Counted from the stretch's first letter, positions 36,202-45,903 are shown. The stretch: 64,000 bases of DNA from Amaricoccus sp047275745 (GCF_047275745.1 NZ_JBKQWU010000008.1:1-64000), one strand, 5' to 3'. Program-made: numbers and translations. Notes: generated by a model not told the origin, from the sequence alone.

Positions 36202-36267
36202 CCCGAACCCGGGCCCGACCCTGAACCCGAACCTGAGCCCGAGGCTGGACCCGAACCCGGGTCCGGA
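36202..36267. repeat. Imperfect CCYGRR hexanucleotide tract
   Basis: Eleven consecutive hexamers, mostly CCCGAA, CCCGGG, CCCGAC, CCTGAA or CCTGAG, run from 36202 to 36267 in the short promoter region between tesA and ybbA. A following CTTGGA-ACA-TCCAAG palindrome and CTTGGAAC direct repeat complete the region. No coding role is evident. Confidence 0.75.
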
Positions 36268-36328
36268 CTTGGAACATCCAAGCTTGGAACCATATGGCCG
36301 AACGAGCCGACCCGAACAGGAAATCCGC

Positions 36329-37018
36329 ATGCCGTCTCCGGTAATCGCCCTCGACAATGTCACACTCACCCTCATGGGCAACGCGGGACCGGTCAACATC
36401 CTTCGGGACATCTCGCTGATCGTTGAACCCGGCGAGACGCTCGGTCTCGTGGGTCCGTCGGGCTCCGGGAAGTCATCGCTCCTGATGTTGATGGCCGGGC
36501 TCGAAGCCGCCACCTCGGGCAGCATCAGCGTGCTCGGGGAGGATCTGACCGCGATGCGGGAGACCGCGCTCGCACGCTTCCGCCGCGGCAATGTGGGCGT
36601 GGTCTTCCAGTCGTTCCACCTGATCCCGACGATGACCGCGATCGAGAACGTGGCGACCCCGCTCGAGATCGCAGGCGTGCGGGACGCCTTCGGCCTGGCA
36701 GCGATGGAACTCGACGCGGTGGGGCTCAGTTCGCGCCACAACCATTATCCCGCCCAGCTTTCGGGGGGCGAACAGCAGCGCGTCGCCCTCGCCCGCGCGG
36801 TTGTCACGCGACCGCGCATCCTTTTCGCGGACGAGCCGACCGGGAACCTCGACGGCGCGACCGGGGACGCGATCATGCGCCTGCTCTTCGAGTTGCGCGA
36901 CCGCCGGGGGGCGACGCTCGTGCTCGTCACGCACGAACCGGAGCTCGCGCGGCGCTGCGACCGGATTCTGCGCCTGCGCGATGGCGCGCTGGAACAATAT
37001 GCCGAGGCGGCTGAATGA
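36329..37018 (+). CDS. ybbA: ABC transporter ATP-binding protein (YbbA/LolD type)
   Basis: 229-residue ATPase of the MacB/LolD class. Walker A GPSGSGKS (near residues 41-48), Q-loop VVFQSFHLIPTM, signature LSGGEQQRVALARA, Walker B ILFADEPTGNLD and H-loop THEPE are intact. It energises the permease encoded next, probably for lipid or lipoprotein movement. Start ATG 36329; its TGA overlaps the permease ATG by four bases. The tesA - ybbA - ybbP arrangement is as in E. coli. Confidence 0.93.
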   Translation: MPSPVIALDNVTLTLMGNAGPVNILRDISLIVEPGETLGLVGPSGSGKSSLLMLMAGLEAATSGSISVLGEDLTAMRETALARFRRGNVGVVFQSFHLIPTMTAIENVATPLEIAGVRDAFGLAAMELDAVGLSSRHNHYPAQLSGGEQQRVALARAVVTRPRILFADEPTGNLDGATGDAIMRLLFELRDRRGATLVLVTHEPELARRCDRILRLRDGALEQYAEAAE

Positions 37019-39546
37019 TCGCACTCGCCTGGAAACTCGCGATACGTGAACTGCGCGGGGGCCTGCGCGGCTTCTACGTGCTGCTGACCTGCCTCGCGCT
37101 CGGCGTCGCGGCGATCGCCGCGATCGGCACGGTCAGAAGCGCGATCGAGAACGGCCTTGAACGCGAGTCGGCGACGATCCTCGGCGGCGACGCGGAAATG
37201 GAGTTCGCCTACCGCTTCGCCACCGAGGCGGAACGCGCCTGGATGGAGGATCAGGCGATCGACGTGTCCGAGATCGTCGATTTCCGCTCAATGGTCTCGG
37301 CCGGCGAGGGCGAGGAACGGCGGACCGGTCTCGTGCAGGTCAAGGGCGTCGATGAATCCTACCCCCTGCTGGGGCAGGTGGAAATCGAGGGCGGCGGCGT
37401 GCTGCGGGAAGCCCTCGAAACGCGCGACGACCTGCCCGGCATGGTGGCGCATGGCCTGCTGCTCGACCGGCTGGGTCTCGAACCCGGCGATGTGGTGACG
37501 CTGGGCATCCAGAGGTTCCGGATCGCCGGACGGATGATCTCAGAACCCGACAGTTCGGCGAGCGGCTTCACGCTCGGGCCGCGGGTGATCGTGCGACGGG
37601 CGGACCTCAAGGAGAGCGGGCTTCTGAGCGAAGGGTCGCTCTTCGATAGCGAATACCGGCTGAGCCTGCCGCCCGACGCCGATCTCGGCGCGCTGCGCGA
37701 CGCCGCGCGGGCGGCCTTCGGGGACGACGGCATGCAATGGCGCGACCGGCGCAACGCGACTCCGAGCCTGCAGCGTTTCGTGGACCGTCTCGGCTCCTTC
37801 CTCGTGCTGATCGGCCTCGCCGGGCTCGCGGTCGGCGGCGTCGGCGTCGGCGCCGCGGTGCGCGGACATCTCGACGGCAAGAAGCCGACCATCGCGACGC
37901 TGCGTACGCTGGGCGCGGACGGCAACACCGTCTTTCTCGTCTATCTCTTCCGGTTCGGCATCGTCTCGGCGCTCGGTATCGCGCTCGGGCTGATCCTGGG
38001 CGCGAGCGCGCCGCTCATCGCGGCGCCGCTCATAGAGAGCCGGTTGCCGATGCCCGCGGCCTTCGCGCTCTATCCCCGCCCGCTCATCGAGGCGGCGGTC
38101 TACGGCGGGCTGACCGCGCTCATCTTCACGCTCTGGCCGCTCGCCCGTGCGCGCGACATCCGCGCCGCCGAACTGTTCCGGCAGATCGAGACCGAGCCGC
38201 GCTGGCCCGCGCCCGTCTTCATCGCGGCCATCCTCGGGCTGACCGGGCTCCTCATCGCGCTCGCGGTCCGGCTCTCGGGCGACCCGGAACTCGCGCTCAT
38301 GACCGTCGGCGGCGTCATCTTCGCGCTGGCGCTGCTGTTTCTGACCGCGCTCGGGTTCCGGCGCTTCGTCCGCTCCGTCGGACGCAGCCGGATGGTCGAG
38401 CGGCGGCCCGCGCTCCGCTGGGCGCTCGCCTCGCTGGGCGGCCCCTCGGGCGAGACCGCGGCGGTGGTGCTCTCGCTCGGACTCGGCCTCGCGGTTCTCG
38501 CGGGGATCGGGCAGATCGACTACAACATGCGCCATCTGGTCGCCTCCGAACTTCCCGAACGCGCGCCCGCCTTCTTCTTCGTCGATATCCAGGACGACCA
38601 GCTCCCCGGCTTCGTCGCCAAGGCCGAGGCCGAGGCGGGTGTCGAGCGCGTCGAAACCGCGCCGATGCTGCGCGGCGTCATCACCAGGATCAACGGCGTC
38701 AACGCGCGCGAGGCGGTCGGCCACGGGCACTGGGCGCTCTCGGGTGACCGAGGCGTGACCTACGCCGCGACGCCGCCGCCCTCCACCACGCTCACCGAAG
38801 GGACGTGGTGGCCCGAGGATTATTCAGGCGCGCCGGTCATGAGCTTCGCCGAGGAGGAAGCGCGTGAGCTTGGCCTGAAACTCGGCGACGAGGTCACCGT
38901 GAACGTGCTCGGCCGCGATCTCACGGCGACGATCACCAGCCTGCGGAACGTGGATTTCCGCTCGATGGGCATCAACTTCCTGATGATCGTCAACCCCGCC
39001 GCGCTCGCCGGGGCGCCGCACAGCAATATCGCCACGGTCTACGCCGAGCCGGGGTCCGAGGCGTCGTTCCTGCGCGCCGTCACCGAGGATGCGCCCAATA
39101 TCACGGCGATCAGCGTGCGTGAGGCGGTCAACCAGGCCTCCGACGCGCTGCGCTCGATCTCCGCCGCGACCCGATGGGGCGCGGGCGCGACACTCCTGAC
39201 CGGGATCATCGTGCTGATCGGCGCGGCGGCCACGGGACAGCGGGCGCGGATCTATGAATCGGCGGTGCTGAAGACACTGGGCGCGACGCGGGCGCATGTG
39301 CTGGCGAGTTTCGCGCTGCGTTCCGCGCTCGTCGGGCTCGCCGCCGGAACCGTCGCCGCGCTCGCCGGGCTCGGAGCGGGCTGGTGGGTGACGACGCGGG
39401 TCCTGGAGGCGGATTATGTCTTCGCTCCCGGCTCGGCCGTCCTGATCGTCACGATCGGGGCGCTGGCGAGCCTTCTCGCCGGTCTCGCCTTCGCGCTTCG
39501 CCCGCTGCGCGCGAGACCCGCGCGCGTGCTCCGCGCGCGGGAATGA
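37015..39546 (+). CDS. ybbP: ABC transporter permease (YbbP/FtsX-like)
   Basis: 843-residue inner-membrane protein with two FtsX-like permease repeats. Hydrophobic clusters lie near residues 20-40, 255-400, 400-470 and 715-840, with large periplasmic domains between (for example residues 45-250 and 500-710). It starts with ATGA overlap on ybbA. Length and architecture match YbbP-like predicted ABC permeases. Cargo is not known. Confidence 0.92.
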   Translation: MIALAWKLAIRELRGGLRGFYVLLTCLALGVAAIAAIGTVRSAIENGLERESATILGGDAEMEFAYRFATEAERAWMEDQAIDVSEIVDFRSMVSAGEGEERRTGLVQVKGVDESYPLLGQVEIEGGGVLREALETRDDLPGMVAHGLLLDRLGLEPGDVVTLGIQRFRIAGRMISEPDSSASGFTLGPRVIVRRADLKESGLLSEGSLFDSEYRLSLPPDADLGALRDAARAAFGDDGMQWRDRRNATPSLQRFVDRLGSFLVLIGLAGLAVGGVGVGAAVRGHLDGKKPTIATLRTLGADGNTVFLVYLFRFGIVSALGIALGLILGASAPLIAAPLIESRLPMPAAFALYPRPLIEAAVYGGLTALIFTLWPLARARDIRAAELFRQIETEPRWPAPVFIAAILGLTGLLIALAVRLSGDPELALMTVGGVIFALALLFLTALGFRRFVRSVGRSRMVERRPALRWALASLGGPSGETAAVVLSLGLGLAVLAGIGQIDYNMRHLVASELPERAPAFFFVDIQDDQLPGFVAKAEAEAGVERVETAPMLRGVITRINGVNAREAVGHGHWALSGDRGVTYAATPPPSTTLTEGTWWPEDYSGAPVMSFAEEEARELGLKLGDEVTVNVLGRDLTATITSLRNVDFRSMGINFLMIVNPAALAGAPHSNIATVYAEPGSEASFLRAVTEDAPNITAISVREAVNQASDALRSISAATRWGAGATLLTGIIVLIGAAATGQRARIYESAVLKTLGATRAHVLASFALRSALVGLAAGTVAALAGLGAGWWVTTRVLEADYVFAPGSAVLIVTIGALASLLAGLAFALRPLRARPARVLRARE

Positions 39547-39579
39547 TGCCTCCGGACGCCTGAATGGGCCCTGCGGGGG

Positions 39580-40440
39580 TCAGCCGACCGCGCGCCGCTC
39601 GACCGCGCGGGACGGGAACTCCGGCTGTTCCGCGGGACGGCCGTAGAGATAGCCCTGGAAACAGTCCACGCCCTGGCCGCGCAGCCAGTCGGCATCGGCC
39701 GGGTCCTCCACGCGCTCCGCCACCATCATCATCTCGAAATGCCGCGAGACCGCGGCGAGGCACTCGACCAGTACCTGCGCGTCGCGGGCGGCATGGACGC
39801 CGTTGACGAAATCGCCGTCGAGTTTCACGAGATCGAAGCGAAGTTCACGGAAATGCCGGAAACCCGTCGCGCCCGCGCCGAAATCATCGAGCGCGAAGGA
39901 GCAGCCGAAGGTCCGCGTGTGGGCGATGAAATCCTTGACCTGACCCACATCCGCGATCGCCGCGTCCTCGGTCACTTCCAGGATGAGCCGCCCGGTCACC
40001 TGCCGCCGCGTCTCGTCGGCCAGGAACGCCAGCCAGTCGGTGTCCCCCATCGTCCGGGGCGAGATGTTGATCGAAAGCCGCAGCCGGGGGTTCTCGGCGA
40101 GCGCCGTCAGCGCCTGCGAGAGCGCGAGCCGGTCGATCTCGCGGCCGAGTTCACCCTCTCCGACCATGGGCAGGAAGGCGCCCGCGGCCAGCACGTTGCC
40201 GTCGGGCAGCCGCACCCGCGCCAGCATCTCGTGGAAGGCGACGAAACCCGGGTTATCGGCGCGGACCACCGGCTGGTAGTGGAAATAGAGCCGTCCCTGC
40301 GCCAGGGCGCGGGCGACGGCGAACCTGATCCGCGCCCGGGCCTCGAGCCGGGTAGCGCCCAGTTCCGCCAGTCGCCGCTGATACGCCTCGTCGGCGAGCG
40401 CTCCTGGAAAGCGAATGAAATCCGACGCGGGCTGATCCAT
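39580..40440 (-). CDS. EAL domain-containing c-di-GMP phosphodiesterase candidate
   Basis: 286-residue stand-alone EAL protein with a roughly 30-residue N-terminal extension and no GGDEF or membrane segment. EAL is replaced by EML (FHEML) with the metal-binding Glu kept; other expected residues are present: Asn in LSINIS, Glu in LEVTED, DDFGAG, Lys in KLDGD, Glu in AERVED and Gln in FQGYLYG. It is therefore likely an active cyclic-di-GMP hydrolase. AEGVE is changed to AERVE. It is convergent with ybbP. Confidence 0.88.
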   Translation of the reverse strand: MDQPASDFIRFPGALADEAYQRRLAELGATRLEARARIRFAVARALAQGRLYFHYQPVVRADNPGFVAFHEMLARVRLPDGNVLAAGAFLPMVGEGELGREIDRLALSQALTALAENPRLRLSINISPRTMGDTDWLAFLADETRRQVTGRLILEVTEDAAIADVGQVKDFIAHTRTFGCSFALDDFGAGATGFRHFRELRFDLVKLDGDFVNGVHAARDAQVLVECLAAVSRHFEMMMVAERVEDPADADWLRGQGVDCFQGYLYGRPAEQPEFPSRAVERRAVG

Positions 40441-40568
40441 GGGGCACTCCTCACACTCGACACCCGTTTACCTAACGGGATCTTCCTTAATCACTGATGA
40501 ATCGCGTAAAATTATCCCGATGGCGGTGGCCCCCCCGATCCGCGAGGCCACCCGTCGCGCGGCGTGGC

Positions 40569-41629
40569 TCAGGCCGCGGTCGGATCGCGCCCCGGTGCCG
40601 GAACCCGTCGCCGCGGCTGCACGCGGGCATCCGCCTCGCCCGGAGCTTCTCCCGGCGCCGCTCCTCCGCGCGCACGGCGGTAGGCTTCGGGCGTGGTTCC
40701 CTCCGCCGCCCGGAACACCCGGATCAGGTGCGGAAGATCGCAGAAGCCCGTATCGGTGGCGATCCGGGTCGCCGACCGCGCGGTCGTCCGCAGGAGATGC
40801 TTGGCATGTTCGACCCGGATGAGGCGGTCGGCTTCGAGCGGGGTCATGCCGAGCGCCTCGCGGAAATGCCGTTCCAGCTTCCTGCGGCCGACACCGAGGC
40901 GATCGACCAGTCGGGCGATCGACAGCGGCGCGTCGATCGACTGCCGCATGAGCAGGAGCGCCCGGCGCGCCAGCGGATCGTCGGTCGCGAGCGACAGCGG
41001 CAGGCCGGGCTGCGGCTCCTCCGCCGCCATCGCCTCGTCGATCATCATGATCCGCAGGCTCTTCGCCGCGCGCGCCCGCCCCAGGTGCCGCTCGACGATG
41101 AAGGCTGCGAGATGCGCCGAGGAAACGCCGCCGGAACAGGTCAGCCGGTCGCGGTCCACGACGAAGATCTGGTCCGAGACCGGTTCCAGCCCTTCGAAAT
41201 GCTCCAGGAAATCCTCGTGATGGAACCAGCTCACGCAGGCGCGGTAGCCGTGCATCAGCCCGGCGCGATGCAGGATGAAGGCGCCGGTGCAGACGCCGAC
41301 CAGCGGCACACCCGCCGCGCCGGCCCGTTCGAGGAAGCGCGTCGCGTCGGGATGCAACTTCTCGATCTCTCGACCAGCCCGCCCACGACCACCACATAGT
41401 CGAAACGGGAAGGGTCGCCGAGCGGTTCCTCCGCCTGGACCGCGACGCCGCAGCTCGACACGATCGGCTCTCTGTCCGCCGCGACGATCTTCCAGGAGCA
41501 CAGGATAGGCCGCGAGCGGTCGCCTTCGTCGGCGGCGAGCCTCAGCACGTCGACGAAGTTCGCATAGGCGCAGAGCGTGAACCGCCGCGCGAGAATGAAG
41601 GCGACCTTGAGCCGGCCGACGTTCGTCAT
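40569..41629 (-). pseudogene. GlxA/AraC family regulator with a frameshift
   Basis: Reading from ATG 41629, the first ~86 codons give a DJ-1/PfpI-like N-terminus (VGRLKVAFILARRF, FDYVVVVGGLVE). The frame then breaks near 41362-41371, and the rest of the family continues in the other frame from EIEKLHPDATRFLERAGA to the AraC helix-turn-helix (GVGRRKLERHFREALGMTPL, near the end) and stop at 40569. One added base in GAGAGATCGAGA would restore a protein of about 353 residues. It could be a true inactive gene or a sequencing error. Target genes unknown. Confidence 0.8.
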
Positions 41630-41896
41630 GTCCGCGTCCCCCCACCGCATCCCCGGCGTGACGCGAAGATACAGCGATTCCGACGCATTTGTACAGCCAG
41701 CACGGCCGAGCGGAGCACCTCCGCGAATGCGCGCCGCGCTCAGGAGACGAGCGGCGGTCGCGGTGGGGGACATGGCCCGGCTCGGTGTCCGGTCGGCGCT
41801 TGCGCCCCGTTCGGCCCTCCCGCCCTTGCCTTGACAGGCCCCGGCCGAGGCGCGACAAGGCCGAGTTGCGCGCGGGCTGGGATCGGAAGGCAGGGC

Positions 41897-42682
41897 ATGG
41901 CGGCGAAAACCAAGGCCAAGGGCGGATTTCTCGAACTGGTCAAGACAATCGTCTATGCGCTCCTGCTCGCGGGGGTGATCCGGACGCTGTTCTTCCAACC
42001 GTTCTGGATTCCGTCCGGTTCGATGAAGCCGACGCTGCTGATCGGCGACTTCCTCTTCGTGAACAAGATGGCCTATGGCTATTCGCAGTATTCCTGCCCC
42101 TTCGGCATCTGCCCGATCAGCGGGCGCATCCTCGCGCGGGAGCCGGCGCGCGGCGATGTCGTCGTCTTCAAGCACCCGACCAACGGCACCGACTACATCA
42201 AGCGGCTGGTCGGCCTTCCGGGCGACACGATCCAGATGATCGAGGGCCGGCTCCACATCAACGGCGAGGAACTTCCCGTCACCCCGGACGGCACCTTCAC
42301 GGAGGTCAACGAGCCGCAGGGGCCGATGGCCAACATGCCGCGGTGCAAGAACCGCCCCGTGGCGCCCGGCGGCGACTGCGACGCCGACCAGTATCTCGAA
42401 ACGCTGCCCGATGGCGTCCAGCATGCGATCCTCGACATCGAGACCGGCTTTGGCGACAATACCCCCGCCTTCACCGTGCCCGAGGACGAGTTCTTCTTCA
42501 TGGGCGACAACCGCGACAATTCGATGGATTCCCGCTTCCCGCGCTCGGCGGGCGGCGTCGGGCTCGTGCCGTTCGAGAATCTGATCGGCCGGGCCGACCG
42601 GGTCATCTTCTCCTCCGCCGGGTCCTCGATGCTCGCCTTCTGGACCTGGCGTCCGGACCGGTTCTTCAAGGCGATCGAATGA
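41897..42682 (+). CDS. lepB: Signal peptidase I
   Basis: 261-residue inner-membrane protease that removes Sec and Tat signal peptides. One N-terminal span (residues about 13-32) then the catalytic Ser42 in PSGSMKPTL, Lys102 in DYIKRLVGLPGD, and GDNRDNSMDSR near residue 200. An insertion with Cys residues (YSCPFGICPIS) is usual in alphaproteobacteria. ATG at 41897, GGAAGG upstream. Its TGA overlaps the rnc ATG by four bases. pdxJ and acpS, often upstream, are absent. Confidence 0.95.
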   Translation: MAAKTKAKGGFLELVKTIVYALLLAGVIRTLFFQPFWIPSGSMKPTLLIGDFLFVNKMAYGYSQYSCPFGICPISGRILAREPARGDVVVFKHPTNGTDYIKRLVGLPGDTIQMIEGRLHINGEELPVTPDGTFTEVNEPQGPMANMPRCKNRPVAPGGDCDADQYLETLPDGVQHAILDIETGFGDNTPAFTVPEDEFFFMGDNRDNSMDSRFPRSAGGVGLVPFENLIGRADRVIFSSAGSSMLAFWTWRPDRFFKAIE

Positions 42683-43359
42683 AGCTGAGCCAGCAGATGG
42701 CCGCGGCGGCGGAACGGCTCGGCCATCACTTCAAGACGCCCGACCTGCTCATCGAGGCGCTCACCCATTCCTCGGTCATGGGGCCGACCGACAACCAGCG
42801 GCTGGAGTTTCTCGGCGACCGCGTGCTCGGCCTCGTGATCGCCGAGGCGCTGCTGACGCGCGACCCGGGCGCCGACGAGGGCGACCTGGCGCCGCGGCTC
42901 AACGCGCTCGTGCGCAAGGAGACCTGCGCCGAGGTCGCGGCGGAGGTCGATATCGGCGCGGCGCTGCGGCTCGGACGCTCGGAGATGATCTCGGGCGGGC
43001 GGCGGAAGATGGCGCTGCTCGGCGATGCGATGGAGGCGGTGATCGCCGCGGTCTATCTCGACGCCGGTTTCGACGCGGCGCGCGACCTCATCCTCCGGCT
43101 CTGGGGCGAGCGTATCACGCAGGCCCGCGCGCAGGGGCGCGACGCGAAGACCGCGCTCCAGGAATGGGCGCAGGCGCGCGGCCAGCATCCGCCGGTCTAT
43201 GCCGACATCGACCGCGAGGGGCCGGATCACGCGCCGGTCTTTCTCGTCGAGGCCCGGCTCGACGATGGCCGCTCCGCCGAGGGTCGGGCCTCGTCCAAAC
43301 GCGCCGCGCAGCAGAAGGCGGCGGAAAGCCTGCTCGCCCGGCTGGAGGCGGAGCAATGA
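42679..43359 (+). CDS. rnc: Ribonuclease III
   Basis: 226-residue double-stranded-RNA endonuclease for rRNA and mRNA processing. The signature NQRLEFLGDRVLGL near residues 39-52 and GDAMEAVIAAVYLDAG near 115-130 hold the catalytic acidic residues, and a dsRNA-binding domain fills residues about 155-225. ATGA overlap with lepB before it and with era after it (AATGACC), so three genes are translationally coupled. Confidence 0.95.
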   Translation: MKLSQQMAAAAERLGHHFKTPDLLIEALTHSSVMGPTDNQRLEFLGDRVLGLVIAEALLTRDPGADEGDLAPRLNALVRKETCAEVAAEVDIGAALRLGRSEMISGGRRKMALLGDAMEAVIAAVYLDAGFDAARDLILRLWGERITQARAQGRDAKTALQEWAQARGQHPPVYADIDREGPDHAPVFLVEARLDDGRSAEGRASSKRAAQQKAAESLLARLEAEQ

Positions 43360-44270
43360 CCGAACGACGCTGCGGGCTCGTCGCGCTGATCGGAGAGCCG
43401 AACGCGGGCAAGTCCACGCTCCTGAACCGGATGGTCGGCGCCAAGGTCTCGATCGTCACCCACAAGGTGCAGACGACCCGCGCCCGCATTCGCGGCATCG
43501 CGATCGAGGGCGACGCGCAGCTCGTCTTCATCGACACGCCCGGCCTCTTCCGGCCGCGCCGGCGTCTCGACCGCGCGATGGTCAAGGCCGCCTGGGGCGG
43601 CGCGGCCGACGCGGATGTGGTGGTCCTGCTCATTGAGGCGCATCGCGGGCTGACCGAGGGCGTGGAGACGATCATCGAGACGATCGCGAACCAGTTGCCC
43701 AGGGGCCGGCGGGTCGCGCTCGCGATCAACAAGATCGACCGGGTGAAGGCCGAGGTCCTGCTCGACCTGAGCGCGAAGATGAACGCCGCCTTCGATTTCA
43801 CCGCGACCTTCATGATCTCGGCCGAACGCGGCCACGGCGTCGAGGATCTGCGCCGCTGGCTCGCGGATCAGGTGCCGGAGGGACCCTGGCTCTATCCCGA
43901 GGACCAGATCGCCGACCTGCCGCTGCGTCTCATCGCGGCCGAGATGACCCGGGAGAAGCTGACGCTCCGGCTGCATCAGGAACTGCCCTACGAACTCACC
44001 GTCGAGACCGAGAGCTGGCAGGAGCGCAAGGACGGGTCGGTCCGGATCGACCAGGTGATCTATGTCGCGCGCGACGGCCACAAGGGGATCGCGCTCGGGC
44101 CGAAGGGCGAGACGATCAAGGCGGTCGGCAAGGCCGCGCGGGAAGAGATCAAGGCGTTTCTCGGCCGCGAGGCGCATCTCTTTCTCACCGTCAAAGTGCG
44201 GCCCAACTGGCTCGACGAGGCGGAGCGGTTCACGGAAATGGGCCTCGACTACCGGGACGGCGAGACCTGA
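43356..44270 (+). CDS. era: GTPase Era
   Basis: 304-residue small-subunit assembly GTPase. G1 GEPNAGKST, G3 DTPG (FIDTPGLF), G4 NKID and G5 SAERGHG are intact, and a C-terminal KH domain (about residues 205-295; GPKGETIKAVGKAAREEIKAFLG) binds the 3' end of 16S rRNA. It overlaps rnc by four bases and the DUF1491 frame at its end. Confidence 0.95.
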   Translation: MTERRCGLVALIGEPNAGKSTLLNRMVGAKVSIVTHKVQTTRARIRGIAIEGDAQLVFIDTPGLFRPRRRLDRAMVKAAWGGAADADVVVLLIEAHRGLTEGVETIIETIANQLPRGRRVALAINKIDRVKAEVLLDLSAKMNAAFDFTATFMISAERGHGVEDLRRWLADQVPEGPWLYPEDQIADLPLRLIAAEMTREKLTLRLHQELPYELTVETESWQERKDGSVRIDQVIYVARDGHKGIALGPKGETIKAVGKAAREEIKAFLGREAHLFLTVKVRPNWLDEAERFTEMGLDYRDGET

Positions 44271-44596
44271 GCGCGCGCCTCACAGCCGATTTCTGGGTGC
44301 GTGCCTATCTCGCGCGGCTGAGACTCGCCGACATTCCGGCCTATGTGACCGCCAGGGGCGATCCGACGGCGGGGGCGGTGATCGTCAAGTGTGCGACACT
44401 GGACGGGAGTGCCAAGGCGTTCCAGCGGAGTTACGATCTCATGAGCGGCGAGCGGATCTGGGTCGTGCTCGCCGAGGGGCCGGAGGCGGCGGTGGACGCG
44501 GCGCTCGCCCGGCAGCGCGCGAACGATCCCGATCTCTGGATCATCGAGATCGAAGACCGCGCGGCGCGCACGCTGCTCGACGAGCCGGGCCTCTAG
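44267..44596 (+). CDS. DUF1491 family protein
   Basis: 109 residues if it starts at the CTG at 44267; the only canonical start in frame is a GTG at 44297 (99 residues). The family N-terminus as I recall it begins close to ARLTADFWV, which is encoded only if the start is at or near 44267, where CTGA overlaps the era stop as ATGA does in the genes before. Small cytosolic protein of unknown function, regularly next to era and recO in Rhodobacterales. Confidence 0.85.
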   Translation: MSARLTADFWVRAYLARLRLADIPAYVTARGDPTAGAVIVKCATLDGSAKAFQRSYDLMSGERIWVVLAEGPEAAVDAALARQRANDPDLWIIEIEDRAARTLLDEPGL

Positions 44597-44705
44597 GGCG
44601 GGCCGCGGGCCCGTCTTTCGGGAAGCGCGAAGCGGCCCGGACGCCGTCGACGAGGCGGCGTGGGTCAGAGCGCGGTGGACAGAAGTCCGCCCTACGGAGT
44701 TGAGC

Positions 44706-45491
44706 ATGGACTGGCGCGACGAAGGCATCCTGCTCTCGGCCCGGCGGCACGGGGAATCCGCGGCGATCGTCGAGGTCTTCACCGCCGCGCACGGGCGTCA
44801 CGCCGGCGTGGTCCGGGGCGGGGCGAGCCGGCGGATGGCGCCGATCCTGCAGCCCGGCGCCGAGGTCTCGGCGGAATGGTCGGCCCGGATCGAGGAACAT
44901 CTCGGCGCCTTCCGCCTCGACCTGATGACCGCGCATTCCGCGCGGCTGCTCGACGATGGCGCGGCCCTCGCGGCCTTGCAGGCGATCGCGGCGCTGACCG
45001 CCGTCGGCCTGCCGGAACGCGCGGCCCATCCGGAACTCTACGCGCTCACCCGCGATCTCGTCGGTGCCCTCGGCGCCGCGCCGGACTGGCCGGCACGCTA
45101 CGCACTCTGGGAACTGGCGCTGCTCGGCGAGCTCGGCTTCGGGCTCGACCTCTCGCGCTGCGCGGCGACGGGCGCGCGGGAGGATCTGATCTATGTCTCG
45201 CCGCGGTCGGGCATCGCGGTCAGCCGCGCGGCGGGCGCGCCCTGGGCGGCGCGCCTCCTGCCGCTGCCGGGCTTCATCCGGGACGGGACCACCACCGGGG
45301 ACTACGAGGCGCTCCGGGCCGGTCTCGCGCTGACGGGATTCTTCCTCGATGCCCGGCTCGGCCCGGCGCTCCCGCGCGAGCGGCTCCCCGCCGCGCGCGA
45401 CCGCGCGGTGGAGGCCATCCTGCGCGCCGGAGAGCGTGCCAGACAGCGCACCGGGACGCGCGCCGCTACTCCGGGAGAGCCGCGATCTTGA
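44706..45491 (+). CDS. recO: DNA repair protein RecO
   Basis: 261-residue RecFOR-pathway protein that helps load RecA onto SSB-coated DNA. An N-terminal OB fold (DWRDEGILLSARRHGESAAIVEVF, residues 2-25) is followed by a helical domain with LLGELGFGLDLSRCAATGARED near residue 140. ATG at 44706 with GGAG six bases upstream; a TTG six bases earlier is in frame but less likely. The 3' end overlaps the opposite META lipoprotein gene by 26 bases. Confidence 0.94.
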   Translation: MDWRDEGILLSARRHGESAAIVEVFTAAHGRHAGVVRGGASRRMAPILQPGAEVSAEWSARIEEHLGAFRLDLMTAHSARLLDDGAALAALQAIAALTAVGLPERAAHPELYALTRDLVGALGAAPDWPARYALWELALLGELGFGLDLSRCAATGAREDLIYVSPRSGIAVSRAAGAPWAARLLPLPGFIRDGTTTGDYEALRAGLALTGFFLDARLGPALPRERLPAARDRAVEAILRAGERARQRTGTRAATPGEPRS

Positions 45492-45903
45492 CGAGCCGCA
45501 GGCTCGTCTCCGGGCCGGTCAGCAGCATCGCGTCGCTCAGCATCTCGCCCCGGTTCACCCGTTCCATCGCGGCGAGGAACGCATCCTCCGCGTCGCGATC
45601 CGGGCAGGCCCGCCGCGTCCGAGGGATCGGCTCGAATGCGATATCCGGCCAGGTCCCGGTGAAGGCGGCGTTGAAACTGTTGCAGGGCCCCTGCCCGGTG
45701 ATCCGGCCATCCTCGGTCAATGTCGCCACGGCATTCGCCTCGAAAGGCGCGCCATTCAGTTCCACGAGCTTCCAGCTCGTGCCCGGGAGAAGCCAGTTGT
45801 CACGCGGCACCTCTGCCGTTGGCTGCGCGATCACCACGCAGGCGCCGAGAAGGAGCGGCGCGATGGCACCGCCGACCCTTGCCAACACGCTCCGGGCCGC
45901 CAT
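45466..45903 (-). CDS. META domain lipoprotein (HslJ-like)
   Basis: 145 residues. A lipoprotein signal ends in LLLGAC with Cys22 as lipidation site, and a META domain (about 40-145) has WKLVELNGAPFEANAVATLT and GQGPCNSFNAAFTG. Family members are surface proteins linked to heat shock or novobiocin resistance. Its ATG overlaps the mcd stop (ATGA), so it is cotranslated with the dehydrogenase, and its end runs into recO. Function not known. Confidence 0.88.
   Translation of the reverse strand: MAARSVLARVGGAIAPLLLGACVVIAQPTAEVPRDNWLLPGTSWKLVELNGAPFEANAVATLTEDGRITGQGPCNSFNAAFTGTWPDIAFEPIPRTRRACPDRDAEDAFLAAMERVNRGEMLSDAMLLTGPETSLRLVKIAALPE

Noticed and set aside
44597..44660. Terminator between the DUF1491 gene and recO
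   Set aside because: GGGC-rich symmetry and a short CTTT are present, but the stem is short and mispaired, so I do not call it.
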